Assembly (NCBI GenBank): GCA_044221555.1
Contig: JBGAOY010000003.1
Location: 124,001-188,000 of the forward strand
From: JAEUJM01 sp044221555
Lineage (GTDB): Bacteria > Actinomycetota > Acidimicrobiia > Acidimicrobiales > DATDAH01
DNA: 64,000 nucleotides
Reading direction: 5' to 3'
Positions 7,299 to 16,384 of this stretch are shown here, piece by piece (positions within the stretch are counted from its first letter, which is position 1; every line of letters begins with the position of its first letter). A program made the translations under genes and the position numbers. The notes under the pieces were generated by a model. That model was not told the DNA's origin. It ran no database searches and saw only the letters and a program-made list of their open reading frames with translations.

Positions 7299-10200
7299 AT
7301 GTCCCGACCGCCGACGCTCTTCGGCCGTGACGCCGCCCTGGGTGACCTCGACCGGGTGCTGCACCGGGCCGGGCAGGGTCGCGGCGCGCTGGTGGTCGTG
7401 CGGGGGGCCGCGGGGATCGGCAAGACCGCGCTGGTGGAGGCCGCCGTGGCCGACCGCACGGTGCTGTGGGGGCGGGCCGTGGCCGTGGAGGTGGCGCCCG
7501 AGCTGCACCTGTGGGCCCAGGTGCTTCGTGCGGCCGGCCGCCGTGGCCTCGGGGCCGGGCGAGGCGTCGACCTCGACGCGGTGCTCGCCGCGCCCGCCGC
7601 CGCTGACCTCCCCGGGACGGGCCAGGAGCGGTTCCTCCGCACCGATGCCATCATCGGGGCGCTGCGGGGAGTGGCCGAGGCCGGCCCGGTGGTGGTCGTG
7701 CTCGACGACGTCCAGTGGGCCGATCCGGAGTCGCTCCTGGTCGTCGAGCTGTTGGCCGCGGAGCTGCTCGACCTGCCCGTCGTCGTGGTGGCGACCGTGC
7801 GCGACGACAGCCACCAGCGCCTGCCGCGGCCCGACCTGACGCTCGAGCTCACCGGCCTCGATGCCGGAGGGGCCGCCGCGTTGCTGGAGGCGCTCGCCGG
7901 GGAGGCGCCGTCAGACCATCTGGTGGCGGTCGCCCTCGGGCACACCGGCGGCAACCCCTTCTTCCTGACCGAGGTGGCCCGCCTCCTCCGGTCACGGGTG
8001 CTCGACCCTGCCGCGTGGCGCGGCGTGCTGCCGGACGGCGTGCGCACAGTGCTGGCGCAGCGGCTCGATCGGTTGCCGGAGACCGCCCGTGGTCTGCTGG
8101 AGGCGATCGCGGTCATCGGCCCGGCCGCCGATCTCGACGTCGTCGCCGCCGTGCTCGGGCTCGACGCCGTGCAGGTCGACGAGCAGATCGACCCGGCGTT
8201 GCGGGAGAACCTGCTCGTCACCCACGGCGAGGGACCGGTCGAGTTCGCCCACGCGCTCGTCCGCGAGGCGGTGCTCGCGGATGCCCGCCCCAGCGCGGTG
8301 CGGCGCCTGCACGACCGCGCCGCCAGCGTGCTCGAGGCGGGCCGCGGGGATGCCGCGGCGATCGCGGGCCACCACCTGGCGGCGGGCAACCGCACCGAGG
8401 CCGTCCGATGGTCGGCGAACGCCGGCGAGGCGGCCTTCCGCCGGGTCATGTACGACGAGGCCGCCCAGTGGTTCGAGCGGGCGCTGGCCGACGACCCTGG
8501 CCCCGCGGTCGCCGCGACCCGGCTGCGATACGCCGACGCCCTGTCTCGGTGCGGGCGGGGGGACGAGGCGCGTGAGCAGTACCAGACCGTCGCCGCCGAC
8601 GTGCTGGGCGTGGACGACGAGCTGTTCGGCCGGGCCGCGCTCGGGGTGGGCGCGCTCGGCGGGGGCTTCGAGATCCGACTGCTCGACCAGTCGCAGGTGG
8701 CGCTCCTCACCGAGGCCCTCGACCGGCTCGGCGCGGGGCCTCCGGCGCTGGTGGCCCGCCTGCAGGCCCGCCTCTCCGTGGCGCTGACCCTGCAGGAGGA
8801 GCACGGGCGCCGCCTCTCGCTGGCCCAGGGGGCGGTCGATCTGGCCCGCGAGGCCGACGACCCGGCGGCGGTCGTGCACGCGCTGGCCGCGTGGTGCGAC
8901 GCCAACGCCTCACCCGTCCACACCGACGACCGGTTGACGGTCTCGGACGAGATGGTGGCCGCCGCGCTGCGCTCGGGTGACCCCGAACTGCAGTTGCTGG
9001 CCCGTCGGTTCCGCATCGTGGCACTGATGGAGGCGGCCCGGGTGATCGAGGCGGCGGCGGAGGTGGCCGCCTTCGCCCGTCTCGCCGACGCCCTGCGCCA
9101 GCCCGCGTTCCGCTGGTACGCCCGGCTCGAAGAGGGCATGTTGGCCCTCCTGCACGGTGACCTCGACCGCGCCGAGGCCTTGGCCCACGAGGCGGCCGGC
9201 GAGGGGCGGGTCGCGGGCTCCGCGAACGCCCGGATGCTGGCCGAGGGCGGCCTGTTGGCGAGCGTGCGCCGGGAACGGGGCGACACCGAGGGCTTCCTGC
9301 GCATCCTCACCGAGGCGAACCGCGCCCACGCCGAGGCCAACCGCGGCACCGAGTTCCTGTACCCCATCTTCCTGGTGGGTTGGGGCGTCGACCACGACAC
9401 CGTTCGGGCGATCCTGGCCCGGTTGCCCGACGACTTGAGCTGGGCCGACCACGACGCGCTGTACCTACAGGTGTGGACCTCGCTGGGCGACGCCGCCGCC
9501 TACGTGGCTGACGAGGTGTGGGTGCCACGCGCGCAGGCCCGGCTGGCGCCGTACGCCGACCGCCTGGCCCTCGACGGGACCGCGTCCGTGTGCGTCGGGC
9601 CCGTCTCGGCCACCCTGGCCCGGCTGGCGGCGGCCCGCGGCGCCCTCGTCGAGGCCCACGAGCACTTCGACCGCGCCCTCCTCCTGCTCGACACCCTCGA
9701 CGCGCCGCTACTGCGCGAGCGCGTGCTGCGCGACCGGGCGCAGCTGGACCTGGGAGCGCCGCGGGGGCGGGCGCCCGCGCGGTCACCGGACGGGTCGGGC
9801 AACCGGTTCGCCCGTGACGGCGAGACGTGGTGGCTTGCCTTCGGTGGCGCCGAGAGCCGCCTCCGCGACAGCAAGGGGCTGCACGACCTGGCGGTGCTGC
9901 TCGCCCGCCCGGGCGAGGAGGTGCACTGCCTCGACCTGGTCGCCGCGGCGGAGGGCGGCACCGCCCGGGGCCGTCCCGTCGACCGTGATCTCGGCCCTGC
10001 CCTCGACGCCACCGCCCGAGCCGCGTACGAGGCCCGGATCGTCGAGCTGACCGAGTCGATCGAGGATGCCGAGGCGGTGGACGACGTCGACCGGGCCGCC
10101 CGGCTCGACGAGGAGCGGGCCCAGCTGCTGCGAGCGTTGGCGGGCGCGCTGGGGATGTCGGGGCGGGCCCGACCGCAGGGCAGCGACGCCGAGCGGGCGC

Positions 10201-10346
10201 GCAAGGCCGTGGCGATGCGCATCCGCGACGCGCTCACCCGCATCGACCACGAGCTCCCCGAGCTGGCCCACCACCTGCGCCACGCGGTGCGCACGGGCAC
10301 CTTCTGCGCCTACGAGCCCGAGCGGCCGGTCGACTGGCGGTTGTGA
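7299..10346 (+). CDS. Large STAND-type AAA ATPase with helical repeats
   Basis: 1015 residues. The N-terminal AAA_16-like NTPase has Walker A RGAAGIGKTAL (about residues 35-45), Walker B VVVVLDDVQWAD and the sensor-like VATVRDD. Residues ~330-840 are helical, TPR-like repeats. The C-terminal ~170 residues (from WWLAFGGAESRLRDSKGLHDLAVLLARP to RTGTFCAYEP) match a module found at the end of actinobacterial LuxR/SARP-like ATPases. There is no LuxR helix-turn-helix, so it is more likely a signalling switch or scaffold than a DNA-binding regulator. The start is ATG 7299; a possible -10 GAGAAT lies nine bases before it. The ligand is unknown. Confidence 0.82.
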   Translation: MSRPPTLFGRDAALGDLDRVLHRAGQGRGALVVVRGAAGIGKTALVEAAVADRTVLWGRAVAVEVAPELHLWAQVLRAAGRRGLGAGRGVDLDAVLAAPAAADLPGTGQERFLRTDAIIGALRGVAEAGPVVVVLDDVQWADPESLLVVELLAAELLDLPVVVVATVRDDSHQRLPRPDLTLELTGLDAGGAAALLEALAGEAPSDHLVAVALGHTGGNPFFLTEVARLLRSRVLDPAAWRGVLPDGVRTVLAQRLDRLPETARGLLEAIAVIGPAADLDVVAAVLGLDAVQVDEQIDPALRENLLVTHGEGPVEFAHALVREAVLADARPSAVRRLHDRAASVLEAGRGDAAAIAGHHLAAGNRTEAVRWSANAGEAAFRRVMYDEAAQWFERALADDPGPAVAATRLRYADALSRCGRGDEAREQYQTVAADVLGVDDELFGRAALGVGALGGGFEIRLLDQSQVALLTEALDRLGAGPPALVARLQARLSVALTLQEEHGRRLSLAQGAVDLAREADDPAAVVHALAAWCDANASPVHTDDRLTVSDEMVAAALRSGDPELQLLARRFRIVALMEAARVIEAAAEVAAFARLADALRQPAFRWYARLEEGMLALLHGDLDRAEALAHEAAGEGRVAGSANARMLAEGGLLASVRRERGDTEGFLRILTEANRAHAEANRGTEFLYPIFLVGWGVDHDTVRAILARLPDDLSWADHDALYLQVWTSLGDAAAYVADEVWVPRAQARLAPYADRLALDGTASVCVGPVSATLARLAAARGALVEAHEHFDRALLLLDTLDAPLLRERVLRDRAQLDLGAPRGRAPARSPDGSGNRFARDGETWWLAFGGAESRLRDSKGLHDLAVLLARPGEEVHCLDLVAAAEGGTARGRPVDRDLGPALDATARAAYEARIVELTESIEDAEAVDDVDRAARLDEERAQLLRALAGALGMSGRARPQGSDAERARKAVAMRIRDALTRIDHELPELAHHLRHAVRTGTFCAYEPERPVDWRL

Positions 10347-10438
10347 GCCGTCAGGGGTCGGCTCGCGTCGTCAGATCCGACCTGGCGCCTGACCGGTGTG
10401 GGCACGGGCCCACCACGTCGATCACGGAGGAGCATCCC

Positions 10439-11260
10439 ATGGCCACCATCGCGGCGCCGCCCGCCACTGACCTCGAGGACGGCTGTCGGGCGGTCACGCC
10501 CGACGGCGACAACCTGGTGCTGGACTACGCCCGGGCCGAGGCCGCCGCCTTCGGCGCCCTGGCCGCGGCCCGAGGCGGCCGGGTGGAGGACGACGACGCC
10601 GCCGGCCTGCACCTGCGGGACATGGGCGTGGCCACCCCCTTCGGCAACGTGGCCCTGCTCACCCGACCCGTGGCCGACGCGGACACCGATGCCGTCACGG
10701 ATCGCCTGTCGGCCTTCTACGCGTCTCACCCCGGCGGCCCCTTCCTGGTGTTCTCGCCCTGGCGGACCACCGACTGGTCGACGCGCGGGTTCGTCCGTGT
10801 CGGCCACCCGCCCCTGATGTTCCGGCCGGTGCGCCCGCTGGCGCCCCTGGCCCCCGGCCTGCGCGTCGTCGAGGCCCGCGACGAAGACACCCTCGCCGAC
10901 TTCGAACGCACCCTCGTCGAGGCCTACCCGACGCCCGAGATGCAGCCCTGGCAGCGCGGGGCCATGTTCGCCCCGGCCGTGCTCGACACGCCGTGGCACC
11001 TGTTCGTCGGCTACGAGGGTGACCGGGCGGTCGGCACCGCGGCCGCGTTCGTGTCACCGTCGATCACGCTCGTCGAGCTGGTGTCCACCCGGCCCGAATG
11101 CCGTGGTCGCGGCTACGGCGCCGCGCTCACGGCGGCGGCCGGCGTGGTCGAGCCCGACCGGCCGGCGATGCTCATCGCCAGCGACGACGGCCGCGGCGTC
11201 TACGACCGTCTCGGCTACCTGCCGCTGTCCCGCCACACCCTGTGGCTCGGCCTGCGCTGA
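10439..11260 (+). CDS. GNAT-family N-acetyltransferase
   Basis: 273 residues. The acetyl-CoA-binding motif A is clear in the C-terminal half: VELVSTRPECRGRGYGAAL, with the R/Q-x-x-G-x-G/A pattern RGRGYG. The last part, GVYDRLGYLPL, is the usual motif B. The N-terminal ~130 residues look like a degenerate second GNAT domain. GGAGGA at 10426-10431 precedes ATG 10439 at ideal distance. It stands between the ATPase gene and a small protein and may form a unit with the latter. The acetylated substrate cannot be read from sequence. Confidence 0.83.
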   Translation: MATIAAPPATDLEDGCRAVTPDGDNLVLDYARAEAAAFGALAAARGGRVEDDDAAGLHLRDMGVATPFGNVALLTRPVADADTDAVTDRLSAFYASHPGGPFLVFSPWRTTDWSTRGFVRVGHPPLMFRPVRPLAPLAPGLRVVEARDEDTLADFERTLVEAYPTPEMQPWQRGAMFAPAVLDTPWHLFVGYEGDRAVGTAAAFVSPSITLVELVSTRPECRGRGYGAALTAAAGVVEPDRPAMLIASDDGRGVYDRLGYLPLSRHTLWLGLR

Positions 11261-11321
11261 CCGTCCGCCCTGCGCCGTTCCCGGGCACCGCTTCCGACCC
11301 CATGAAGGTGAGGAGATCGCC

Positions 11322-11609
11322 ATGTTCCTCGGCTGCTACCGCTTCGACGGTGACACCGACCAACTCGTCGCCGCCTACGACCGGCTGATGGGCGGGTTCC
11401 CGCCCGACGCGATCCTGTGGCACACCTGTGTGCGACGCGAGGGTGGCATCACCGTCTACGACGCCTGTCCCACACGGGAGGTGTTCCTCCAGTTCTCGAC
11501 CGATCCGTCGGTGCTCGGGGCCATGGCCGCCGCCGGGCTGCCGGCGCCCGTGGTGGAGCAACTGGGTCCCGTCCACCGCGTGCAGGCCGCCGCCGAAGTG
11601 CTGGCGTGA
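11322..11609 (+). CDS. Small conserved-looking protein (95 aa)
   Basis: 95 residues beginning MFLGCYRFDGDTDQLVAAYD and ending in a helix QLGPVHRVQAAAEVL. Alternating beta/alpha pattern and length suggest a ferredoxin-like dimeric alpha/beta-barrel fold, but I cannot name the family. The ribosome-binding site GGTGAGGAGA lies just before ATG 11322. It is 61 bases downstream of the acetyltransferase and probably co-transcribed with it. Confidence 0.68.
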   Translation: MFLGCYRFDGDTDQLVAAYDRLMGGFPPDAILWHTCVRREGGITVYDACPTREVFLQFSTDPSVLGAMAAAGLPAPVVEQLGPVHRVQAAAEVLA

Positions 11610-11624
11610 CCGTCGGCCGTGGCG

Positions 11625-11630
11625 CATGCT
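11625..11630 (+). promoter_or_regulatory. Candidate -10 box CATGCT of a leaderless gene
   Basis: CATGCT ends seven bases before ATG 11638. There is no Shine-Dalgarno sequence. It matches the NANNNT-N6/7-ATG arrangement seen at many starts in this window, with C instead of the first T. Confidence 0.4.
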
Positions 11631-11637
11631 CTCACCC

Positions 11638-12654
11638 ATGGGTGAGCGTCTCACGCCCCGGCCGGTGGCGTCCTCGATCGACGAGCTCCTCGCGGGGGTG
11701 ACGCGGCGCGAGCCGTGGGTCCCCGCCGAGACCCGGTCGGGCACCAACTTCGAGCGGGTCTGGATCGATGACGAAGCGCTGCTGGTGAAGTACCTGCACC
11801 TCGACGACGACTTCACCATGCGGGCATCGGGCGACATCGGCGCACGCAGCCTCAGGGCCTTCGCCGCCGGGCTCTACGACGCCGCGCCTGATCACATCGA
11901 CCACGGCATCGTGGGCATGGCCGGCGGCGTCGGTCGCAACGGCTGGGGGTCGGCGATCCTGATGCGCGACCTGGGCGACGCGCTGGCCTCGACCACCGAT
12001 GCCCCGTGGAGCGAGGCCGAGCACGAGGCCTTCGTGCAGGGCATGGCTGCGCTGTGCGCGGCCACCTGGGCGTGGGAGGACGACCTGGACCTGCTGCCGT
12101 ACGAGGCGCGCTGGCAGTTCTTCGGGCAGGCCATGATCGAGGGAGAGCGAGGCCTCGGCTGGCCCGAGCGGGTGCCCCAGATCGCCGACGAGGGCTGGAC
12201 CCGGTTCGTCGAACGGGCACCGGCCGCGGTGGCCGACGGGGTGATGGCCCTGTGGCGGGATGTCACCCCGTTGACCGACGCGCTGGCGGCGACGCCGTCG
12301 TGCTTCCTGCACGGGGACTGGAAGAACGGCAACCTCGGCCTGGGCGCCGACGGTCGGACCGTGCTGATCGACTGGGTGTACCTGGGCGCCGGCCCTGCGT
12401 GCCACGAACTGTGCTGGTACCTCGCCCTCAACCGGGCCAAGCTGCCCCCCGGTCACACCAAGGAAGGTGTCATCGAGGAGTTCCGGTCGGCGCTCGAAGG
12501 ATGTGGCATCGCCACGGGCGACTGGTTCGCCCGCCAGCTGACGCTCTGCCTGGCCGGTGCGCTCGTGCAGTTCGGCTGGGAGAAGGCCCTGGGCGACGAC
12601 GACGAGCTGGGCTGGTGGTGCGACCACGCCGCCGACGGCCTGGCCCTGCTCTGA
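11638..12654 (+). CDS. APH-fold aminoglycoside phosphotransferase-like kinase
   Basis: 338 residues of the phosphotransferase (APH/choline kinase) family. The catalytic loop is FLHGDWKNGNLG (H-G-D-x4-N, about residues 222-233), followed by the metal-binding VLIDWVYLG. The N-terminal lobe has an ATP-lysine candidate in LLVKYLHLDDD. Many actinobacterial proteins of this group act on small metabolites rather than antibiotics, so resistance should not be assumed. It is probably leaderless and convergent with the gene that follows. Confidence 0.82.
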   Translation: MGERLTPRPVASSIDELLAGVTRREPWVPAETRSGTNFERVWIDDEALLVKYLHLDDDFTMRASGDIGARSLRAFAAGLYDAAPDHIDHGIVGMAGGVGRNGWGSAILMRDLGDALASTTDAPWSEAEHEAFVQGMAALCAATWAWEDDLDLLPYEARWQFFGQAMIEGERGLGWPERVPQIADEGWTRFVERAPAAVADGVMALWRDVTPLTDALAATPSCFLHGDWKNGNLGLGADGRTVLIDWVYLGAGPACHELCWYLALNRAKLPPGHTKEGVIEEFRSALEGCGIATGDWFARQLTLCLAGALVQFGWEKALGDDDELGWWCDHAADGLALL

Positions 12655-12682
12655 CGGCCGGCGCACCACCCGATCCGGCCGT
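12654..12682. terminator. Weak hairpin between convergent genes
   Basis: An 8-bp perfect stem ACGGCCGG/CCGGCCGT with a 13-base loop lies directly after the kinase stop and before the convergent gene end at 12722. There is no T-run, as is common for actinobacterial terminators. Confidence 0.35.
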
Positions 12683-12721
12683 GGGACCGTCAGGCGAGGC
12701 GCTCCCGGAGACCCCGGGGCG

Positions 12722-13612
12722 TCAGGTGGAGCGGGCGAGCCGGTCGCGCCCGGCGGGCATCCAGTTGGGGCCGGCGGTGGCGTCGATGCGGGCCATCAGG
12801 GTGGGGCCGACGGGCTCGACCAGGTCGAGGAAGGCGCGGGTGCGGTCCTCGCCCAGGTGCTGCCACGCCACCGCGCACAGTGAGTCGAGCCGGTCCTCGA
12901 GGCCCTGGCGGTAGGCGATGCCGGCGGCGTTGACCCGGCCGTCGGTGGCGAAGCCGCGGGCCTCCAGCTCGGCGAGGGCGTCGTCGAGGGCGGGATCGTC
13001 GGCGCCACGGCTGCGGGCCACCCAGTGGTCGTCGTAGTCCCGCCAGGCGCCGTCCAGCACCCCGGCCATGACGCCGTTGAGGTCCTCGGCGATCTGGATG
13101 GCCCAGTGGGTGTCGCCCCGCCACTCGCGGATGGTGTTCACCGCCAGCCAGGCCGACAGCACCGGGTCGTCCTCAGGGCGAGGCCAGGCGCGGTGGGCGG
13201 CGAACAGTGCCCGTCCCGCCAACGGCAGCGAGTCGGCGGCATCCCACAGCGGCTCGGCCAGCTCGGCCAGGCCGTCGCAGACCTCGGGCACGTGGACCCG
13301 CAGGCCCAGCGCCACCGCCTCGTCGCGCACCCGCGCCGCCTCGTCGAACGTGGTGTGCTGGCGACACAGGTCGAGCGACACCGCCACGAAGTCGGCGTGG
13401 ATCGAGTAGAACGCGGCGGTCACCACGTCGTTGCCCGCGGCCGCCAGCGGCGCGCCTCGCGACGCGATGTAGTACCCGAGCCCGTCGGGCACACCCAGCG
13501 CGGCGTAGGCCTCGACGGCCGGCGGGTCCCAGTAGATCCAGCCGATGAGGCGGTGCGAGGCCTTGCCCGCCCGCCGGCTGAGCTCGGTCCAGTCGGCGGG
13601 CGCCTCGCTCAC
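12722..13612 (-). CDS. SCO6745-like helical protein, function unknown
   Basis: 296 residues starting at GTG 13612. The sequence is rich in Trp, His and helices, for example GWIYWDPPAVEAYAALGV near the N-terminus and REWRGDTHWAIQIAEDLNGV near residues 165-185. This pattern is that of the actinobacterial SCO6745 family, a DinB-like helical group without an established activity. It lies 10 bases after the stop of the DinB-type gene upstream, so the two form an operon. Conserved His and Asp/Glu residues could bind a metal or thiol cofactor, but this is conjecture. Confidence 0.75.
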   Translation of the reverse strand: MSEAPADWTELSRRAGKASHRLIGWIYWDPPAVEAYAALGVPDGLGYYIASRGAPLAAAGNDVVTAAFYSIHADFVAVSLDLCRQHTTFDEAARVRDEAVALGLRVHVPEVCDGLAELAEPLWDAADSLPLAGRALFAAHRAWPRPEDDPVLSAWLAVNTIREWRGDTHWAIQIAEDLNGVMAGVLDGAWRDYDDHWVARSRGADDPALDDALAELEARGFATDGRVNAAGIAYRQGLEDRLDSLCAVAWQHLGEDRTRAFLDLVEPVGPTLMARIDATAGPNWMPAGRDRLARST

Positions 13613-13622
13613 GGGGCCCCGA

Positions 13623-14180
13623 TCAGACCGTGCGACCGAGGAACGCGGCGAGCTTGTCCGCTTCGCTGGCGCCGTCCGGTGCGGTCTGCTCGGGGCCGAA
13701 CACGGCCCCGTCCTCGGACCGGAACGCGGGCTGGATCATCATCTGCGCGCCCTGGAGCAGCTGGGTCGCCAGCTCGGGGTTCAGGTCCGTGTCCTGGCCG
13801 GTGGCCTTGGCCACGTCCCATGCATGGGTGAACGTGTCGGTCATGGCCAGGCCCATCACCGCGCTGCCGGGCATCTCGCCGAAGGGCAAGGTGTAGGTCT
13901 GGTCCAGGGCACCCTCGGCCTGGAAGCCGGCCAGGCACTCCTGGCTCAGGTCGTCGAAGCGGGCCACGAAGTCGCCGGCGGCGTAGTCGACCTCCGTGCC
14001 GTCGGGCTGCTTGCCCTGCAGGGCATCGATGAAGAACTGCTGCCCGCCGACGATGTGGTTGACCACGTCGCGGACCTTCCACTTGGCGCACGGCGACGGG
14101 GCGTCGAGCTGGTCGGCGCTCACGTTGGCCAGCACCGAGTGCGCGGTGGCGATGGACTGCTCGAGGGCTTGGGTCGACAT
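13623..14180 (-). CDS. TIGR03086-type metal-binding DinB/maleylpyruvate-isomerase-like protein
   Basis: 185 residues. SPCAKWKVRDVVNHIVGGQQFF (about 29-50) contains the first metal-ligand His, and MTDTFTHAWDVAKATGQ (about 115-131) contains the second region with H and D. These are hallmarks of the mycothiol-dependent maleylpyruvate isomerase N-domain/DinB superfamily. Members bind a divalent metal and often use mycothiol. AAGGAG lies five bases before ATG 14180, confirming the start. It heads a two-gene operon with the SCO6745-like gene. Confidence 0.82.
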   Translation of the reverse strand: MSTQALEQSIATAHSVLANVSADQLDAPSPCAKWKVRDVVNHIVGGQQFFIDALQGKQPDGTEVDYAAGDFVARFDDLSQECLAGFQAEGALDQTYTLPFGEMPGSAVMGLAMTDTFTHAWDVAKATGQDTDLNPELATQLLQGAQMMIQPAFRSEDGAVFGPEQTAPDGASEADKLAAFLGRTV

Positions 14181-14262
14181 GAGGTGCTCCTTGGTTCGGG
14201 TCGGCGCCGCCACCCTAGGGCGGGTCGGGGGCGGGGCACCGCGGCCGGGGACGCGGGTGTGC

Positions 14263-14268
14263 GAACCT
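14263..14268 (+). promoter_or_regulatory. Candidate -10 box GAACCT of a leaderless gene
   Basis: GAACCT ends six bases before ATG 14275, and the spacer ACGCGG is not a ribosome-binding site. It fits the recurrent leaderless spacing, although the first T is replaced by G. Confidence 0.35.
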
Positions 14269-14274
14269 ACGCGG

Positions 14275-14598
14275 ATGGACATCTCGTTGGAGGGGTGGGA
14301 CATCGGCTCGTTCGACGCGGTCGAGTGGGCGGCCTGGGGGTCGGGAGGCAACGCCCGAGCGAAGGTGTTGGCGTCCGCCGACGGCTTCTTCGTCGCACTG
14401 GTGGAGGCGCAGGCGGGCTACACCGGTGATCCGCACCGGCACGACCACGCCGAGTTCCTCTACGTGGTCGACGGCACCCTGCGCACCCAGGGCCGCGAGA
14501 TGGTGGCAGGCGATGCCTACGCCGCGGCGCCGGGCTCGACCCATGACGACTTCGCCACCGACTCGGGGGCCACGTACCTGTCGATCTTCCGCCTCTGA
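14275..14598 (+). CDS. Cupin-domain protein
   Basis: 107 residues forming a single cupin beta-barrel. Motif 1 is PHRHDHAEFLYVVDG (H-x-H with downstream E; about residues 51-65), and motif 2 is AAAPGSTHDDF (H at about 95). The His and Glu set suggests one bound divalent metal. The stop overlaps the start of the dehydrogenase (TGATG), so the two proteins are made together. It may be a sensor, a small-molecule isomerase or a dioxygenase; the sequence does not distinguish these. Confidence 0.8.
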   Translation: MDISLEGWDIGSFDAVEWAAWGSGGNARAKVLASADGFFVALVEAQAGYTGDPHRHDHAEFLYVVDGTLRTQGREMVAGDAYAAAPGSTHDDFATDSGATYLSIFRL

Positions 14599-15596
14599 TG
14601 CGCGCTGCGGTGATGGCCCGGCTGGGGTCACCCCTCGACCTCGTGGACGTGCCCGACCCCACTCCGGCGGCCCACGAGCTGGTGCTGCGGGTGGGCCATT
14701 GCGGGATCTGCGGGTCCGACCTGCACCTGCACCAGAGCTTCGAGCTGCCCGGCCTGGTGCTGGGCCACGAGTTCGCCGGCGAGGTGGTGGCGGTCGGCAC
14801 CGGCGTCGACGGTTGGACGACGGGGTCGCTGGCGGCGGGGCTGTCGCTGGCGTCGTGCGGTGACTGCGACGAATGCCGGGCCGGCCGGGTGCGCAAGTGC
14901 GCCACCGTGGCCATGCTCGGGGTCGAGCGGCCGGGCGCCTACGCCGAGTACGTCGCGTTGCCCGCCCACGACGTCCTCGCGCTGCCGGCCAACCTCACCA
15001 CGGCGCTCGGTGCGTTGGTCGAGCCGCTGGCGGTCGCCCGCCACGCGGTCGAACGGGCGGGCGGGGTCGAGGGTCGCCACACGCTCGTGGTCGGCGGCGG
15101 ACCGGTGGGCCTGGCGGTGGCGCTCTGGCTGCCCTTGTTGGGTGCGGCGTCGGTGACGGTGAGCGACCCTGCCGAGGGCCGGCGGCAGATGGCCCTCGAT
15201 CTCGGTGTCGATGCGGTGGCCGACCCCGGCGCCGGCGGCCCGCTGCTCGGTGCCGACGGCACGGCGCCGGCCGTGGTCTTCGAGTGCGTCGGCCTGCCGG
15301 GCCTCATCGAGGGCGCTGCGGCGGCGTGTGCGGTCGACGGCCGGGTGGTGGTGGTCGGCGTGTGCATGGGGCCCGACACGATCGTCCCGATGACGGCCAT
15401 GGCCAAGGAGCTCGACCTCAGCTACGCGTTCTACTACCGCCGCCAGGACTTCGAGGCCACCATCGCCGCCCTCGACGACGGCTCACTGGCGGGCGAGCGC
15501 CTGATCACCGGGCAGGTCGGCCTCGACGACCTGCCCGCCCGGTTCGACGCCCTGAAGACGGCCAAGGACGACGTCAAGGTGCTGCTCACCCCCTGA
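14598..15596 (+). CDS. Zinc-dependent medium-chain alcohol dehydrogenase
   Basis: 332 residues. The catalytic zinc ligands are C35 and H57-E58 (GHE), and the structural zinc site is Cys 87, 90, 93 and 101 with canonical spacing. The Rossmann motif VVGGGPVGLAVAL follows near residue 157. It oxidises an alcohol or polyol with NAD(P)+, resembling threonine- or sorbitol-dehydrogenase-like members. ATG 14598 overlaps the cupin stop codon. A large palindromic element lies shortly after its stop. Confidence 0.87.
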   Translation: MRAAVMARLGSPLDLVDVPDPTPAAHELVLRVGHCGICGSDLHLHQSFELPGLVLGHEFAGEVVAVGTGVDGWTTGSLAAGLSLASCGDCDECRAGRVRKCATVAMLGVERPGAYAEYVALPAHDVLALPANLTTALGALVEPLAVARHAVERAGGVEGRHTLVVGGGPVGLAVALWLPLLGAASVTVSDPAEGRRQMALDLGVDAVADPGAGGPLLGADGTAPAVVFECVGLPGLIEGAAAACAVDGRVVVVGVCMGPDTIVPMTAMAKELDLSYAFYYRRQDFEATIAALDDGSLAGERLITGQVGLDDLPARFDALKTAKDDVKVLLTP

Positions 15597-15625
15597 CGTC
15601 GGCCGGTACGGCGTCCCGACGTCCC

Positions 15626-15675
15626 GAACTGGCGCCCGATCGTGTCGGCGGGGCGACCGGATCGGGCGCCGGTTC
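15626..15675. repeat. Palindromic element, family copy A
   Basis: A 16-bp stem (15 Watson-Crick pairs plus one G-U) starting GAACTGGCGCCCGATC and closing GATCGGGCGCCGGTTC encloses an 18-base loop GTGTCGGCGGGGCGACCG. Copies at 19113 and 50488 share the stem core and the loop end GCGRCCG. It lies between the dehydrogenase and the DsbA-like gene and could also stop transcription, though no T-run follows. Confidence 0.8.
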
Positions 15676-15722
15676 GATCGATCGTGGGGAATCGCCGTGG
15701 CCGACCCGGGGTTGGACCGCCC

Positions 15723-16361
15723 GTGCGCATCGACGTGTGGTCCGACGTGATCTGTCCCTGGTGCTACCTGGGTGTCCACCGCCTCGGGTTGGCCGTCGAG
15801 CGGCTGGGCTGGGGTGACGAGGTCGAGGTGCACCTGCGGGCCTTCCAGCTCGACCCGTCGGCGTCGCGGGAGCCCGGCGACCTGCGCCGGGCCCTCGAGC
15901 GCAAGTACGGCCCCGGCGCCTTCGACTCGATGACCGCCCGACTCACCCGCCTCGGCGAGGCCGAGGGGCTCGACTACCGGTTCGACCTGGCCCTGCGGGT
16001 CAACACCCTCGACGCCCACCGCCTGCTGGCGTGGGCCGACGAGCAGGGCGCCGCCGCCCAGGCCGCCCTCGCCGACCGACTGTTCCGGGGCTACTTCACC
16101 GAGGGCGAGAACGTGGCCGACCACGCCACCCTGGCCCGCTTGGCCGGCCAGGCGGGACTCGACGCCGAGGAAGCGGCCGAGGTGCTCGGCGGCGAGGCGT
16201 TCGCCGCCGAGGTGCGCAAGGACATCGACGAGGCCCGGGACCGTGACATCCACGGCGTGCCCAACTTCGTGATCGAGGACCGGTTCGCCATCCCCGGCGC
16301 CCAGGACGTCGACACGATGGTCGTGCTCCTCGAACGAGCCCGTGAGCGGCTGACCCGCTGA
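15723..16361 (+). CDS. FrnE-like DsbA-family oxidoreductase
   Basis: 212 residues with a thioredoxin fold. The active-site motif C11-P-W-C14 follows the first beta strand (IDVWSDVICPWCYLG), and the cis-Pro region is GVPNFVIEDRFAIPGAQ near residue 180. This is the FrnE/2-hydroxychromene isomerase-related branch. There is no signal peptide, so it works in the cytoplasm as a disulfide or polyketide-type isomerase. The start is GTG 15723. It is convergent with the SRPBCC gene of the next operon. Confidence 0.85.
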   Translation: MRIDVWSDVICPWCYLGVHRLGLAVERLGWGDEVEVHLRAFQLDPSASREPGDLRRALERKYGPGAFDSMTARLTRLGEAEGLDYRFDLALRVNTLDAHRLLAWADEQGAAAQAALADRLFRGYFTEGENVADHATLARLAGQAGLDAEEAAEVLGGEAFAAEVRKDIDEARDRDIHGVPNFVIEDRFAIPGAQDVDTMVVLLERARERLTR

Positions 16362-16384
16362 CCGCTCGACCGCGTGATCGCTGC

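Noticed and set aside
11638..12654. An antibiotic-resistance call for the APH-fold kinase
   Set aside because: Only the general catalytic loop is recognisable. Most chromosomal actinobacterial members act on metabolites, and no resistance context is present.
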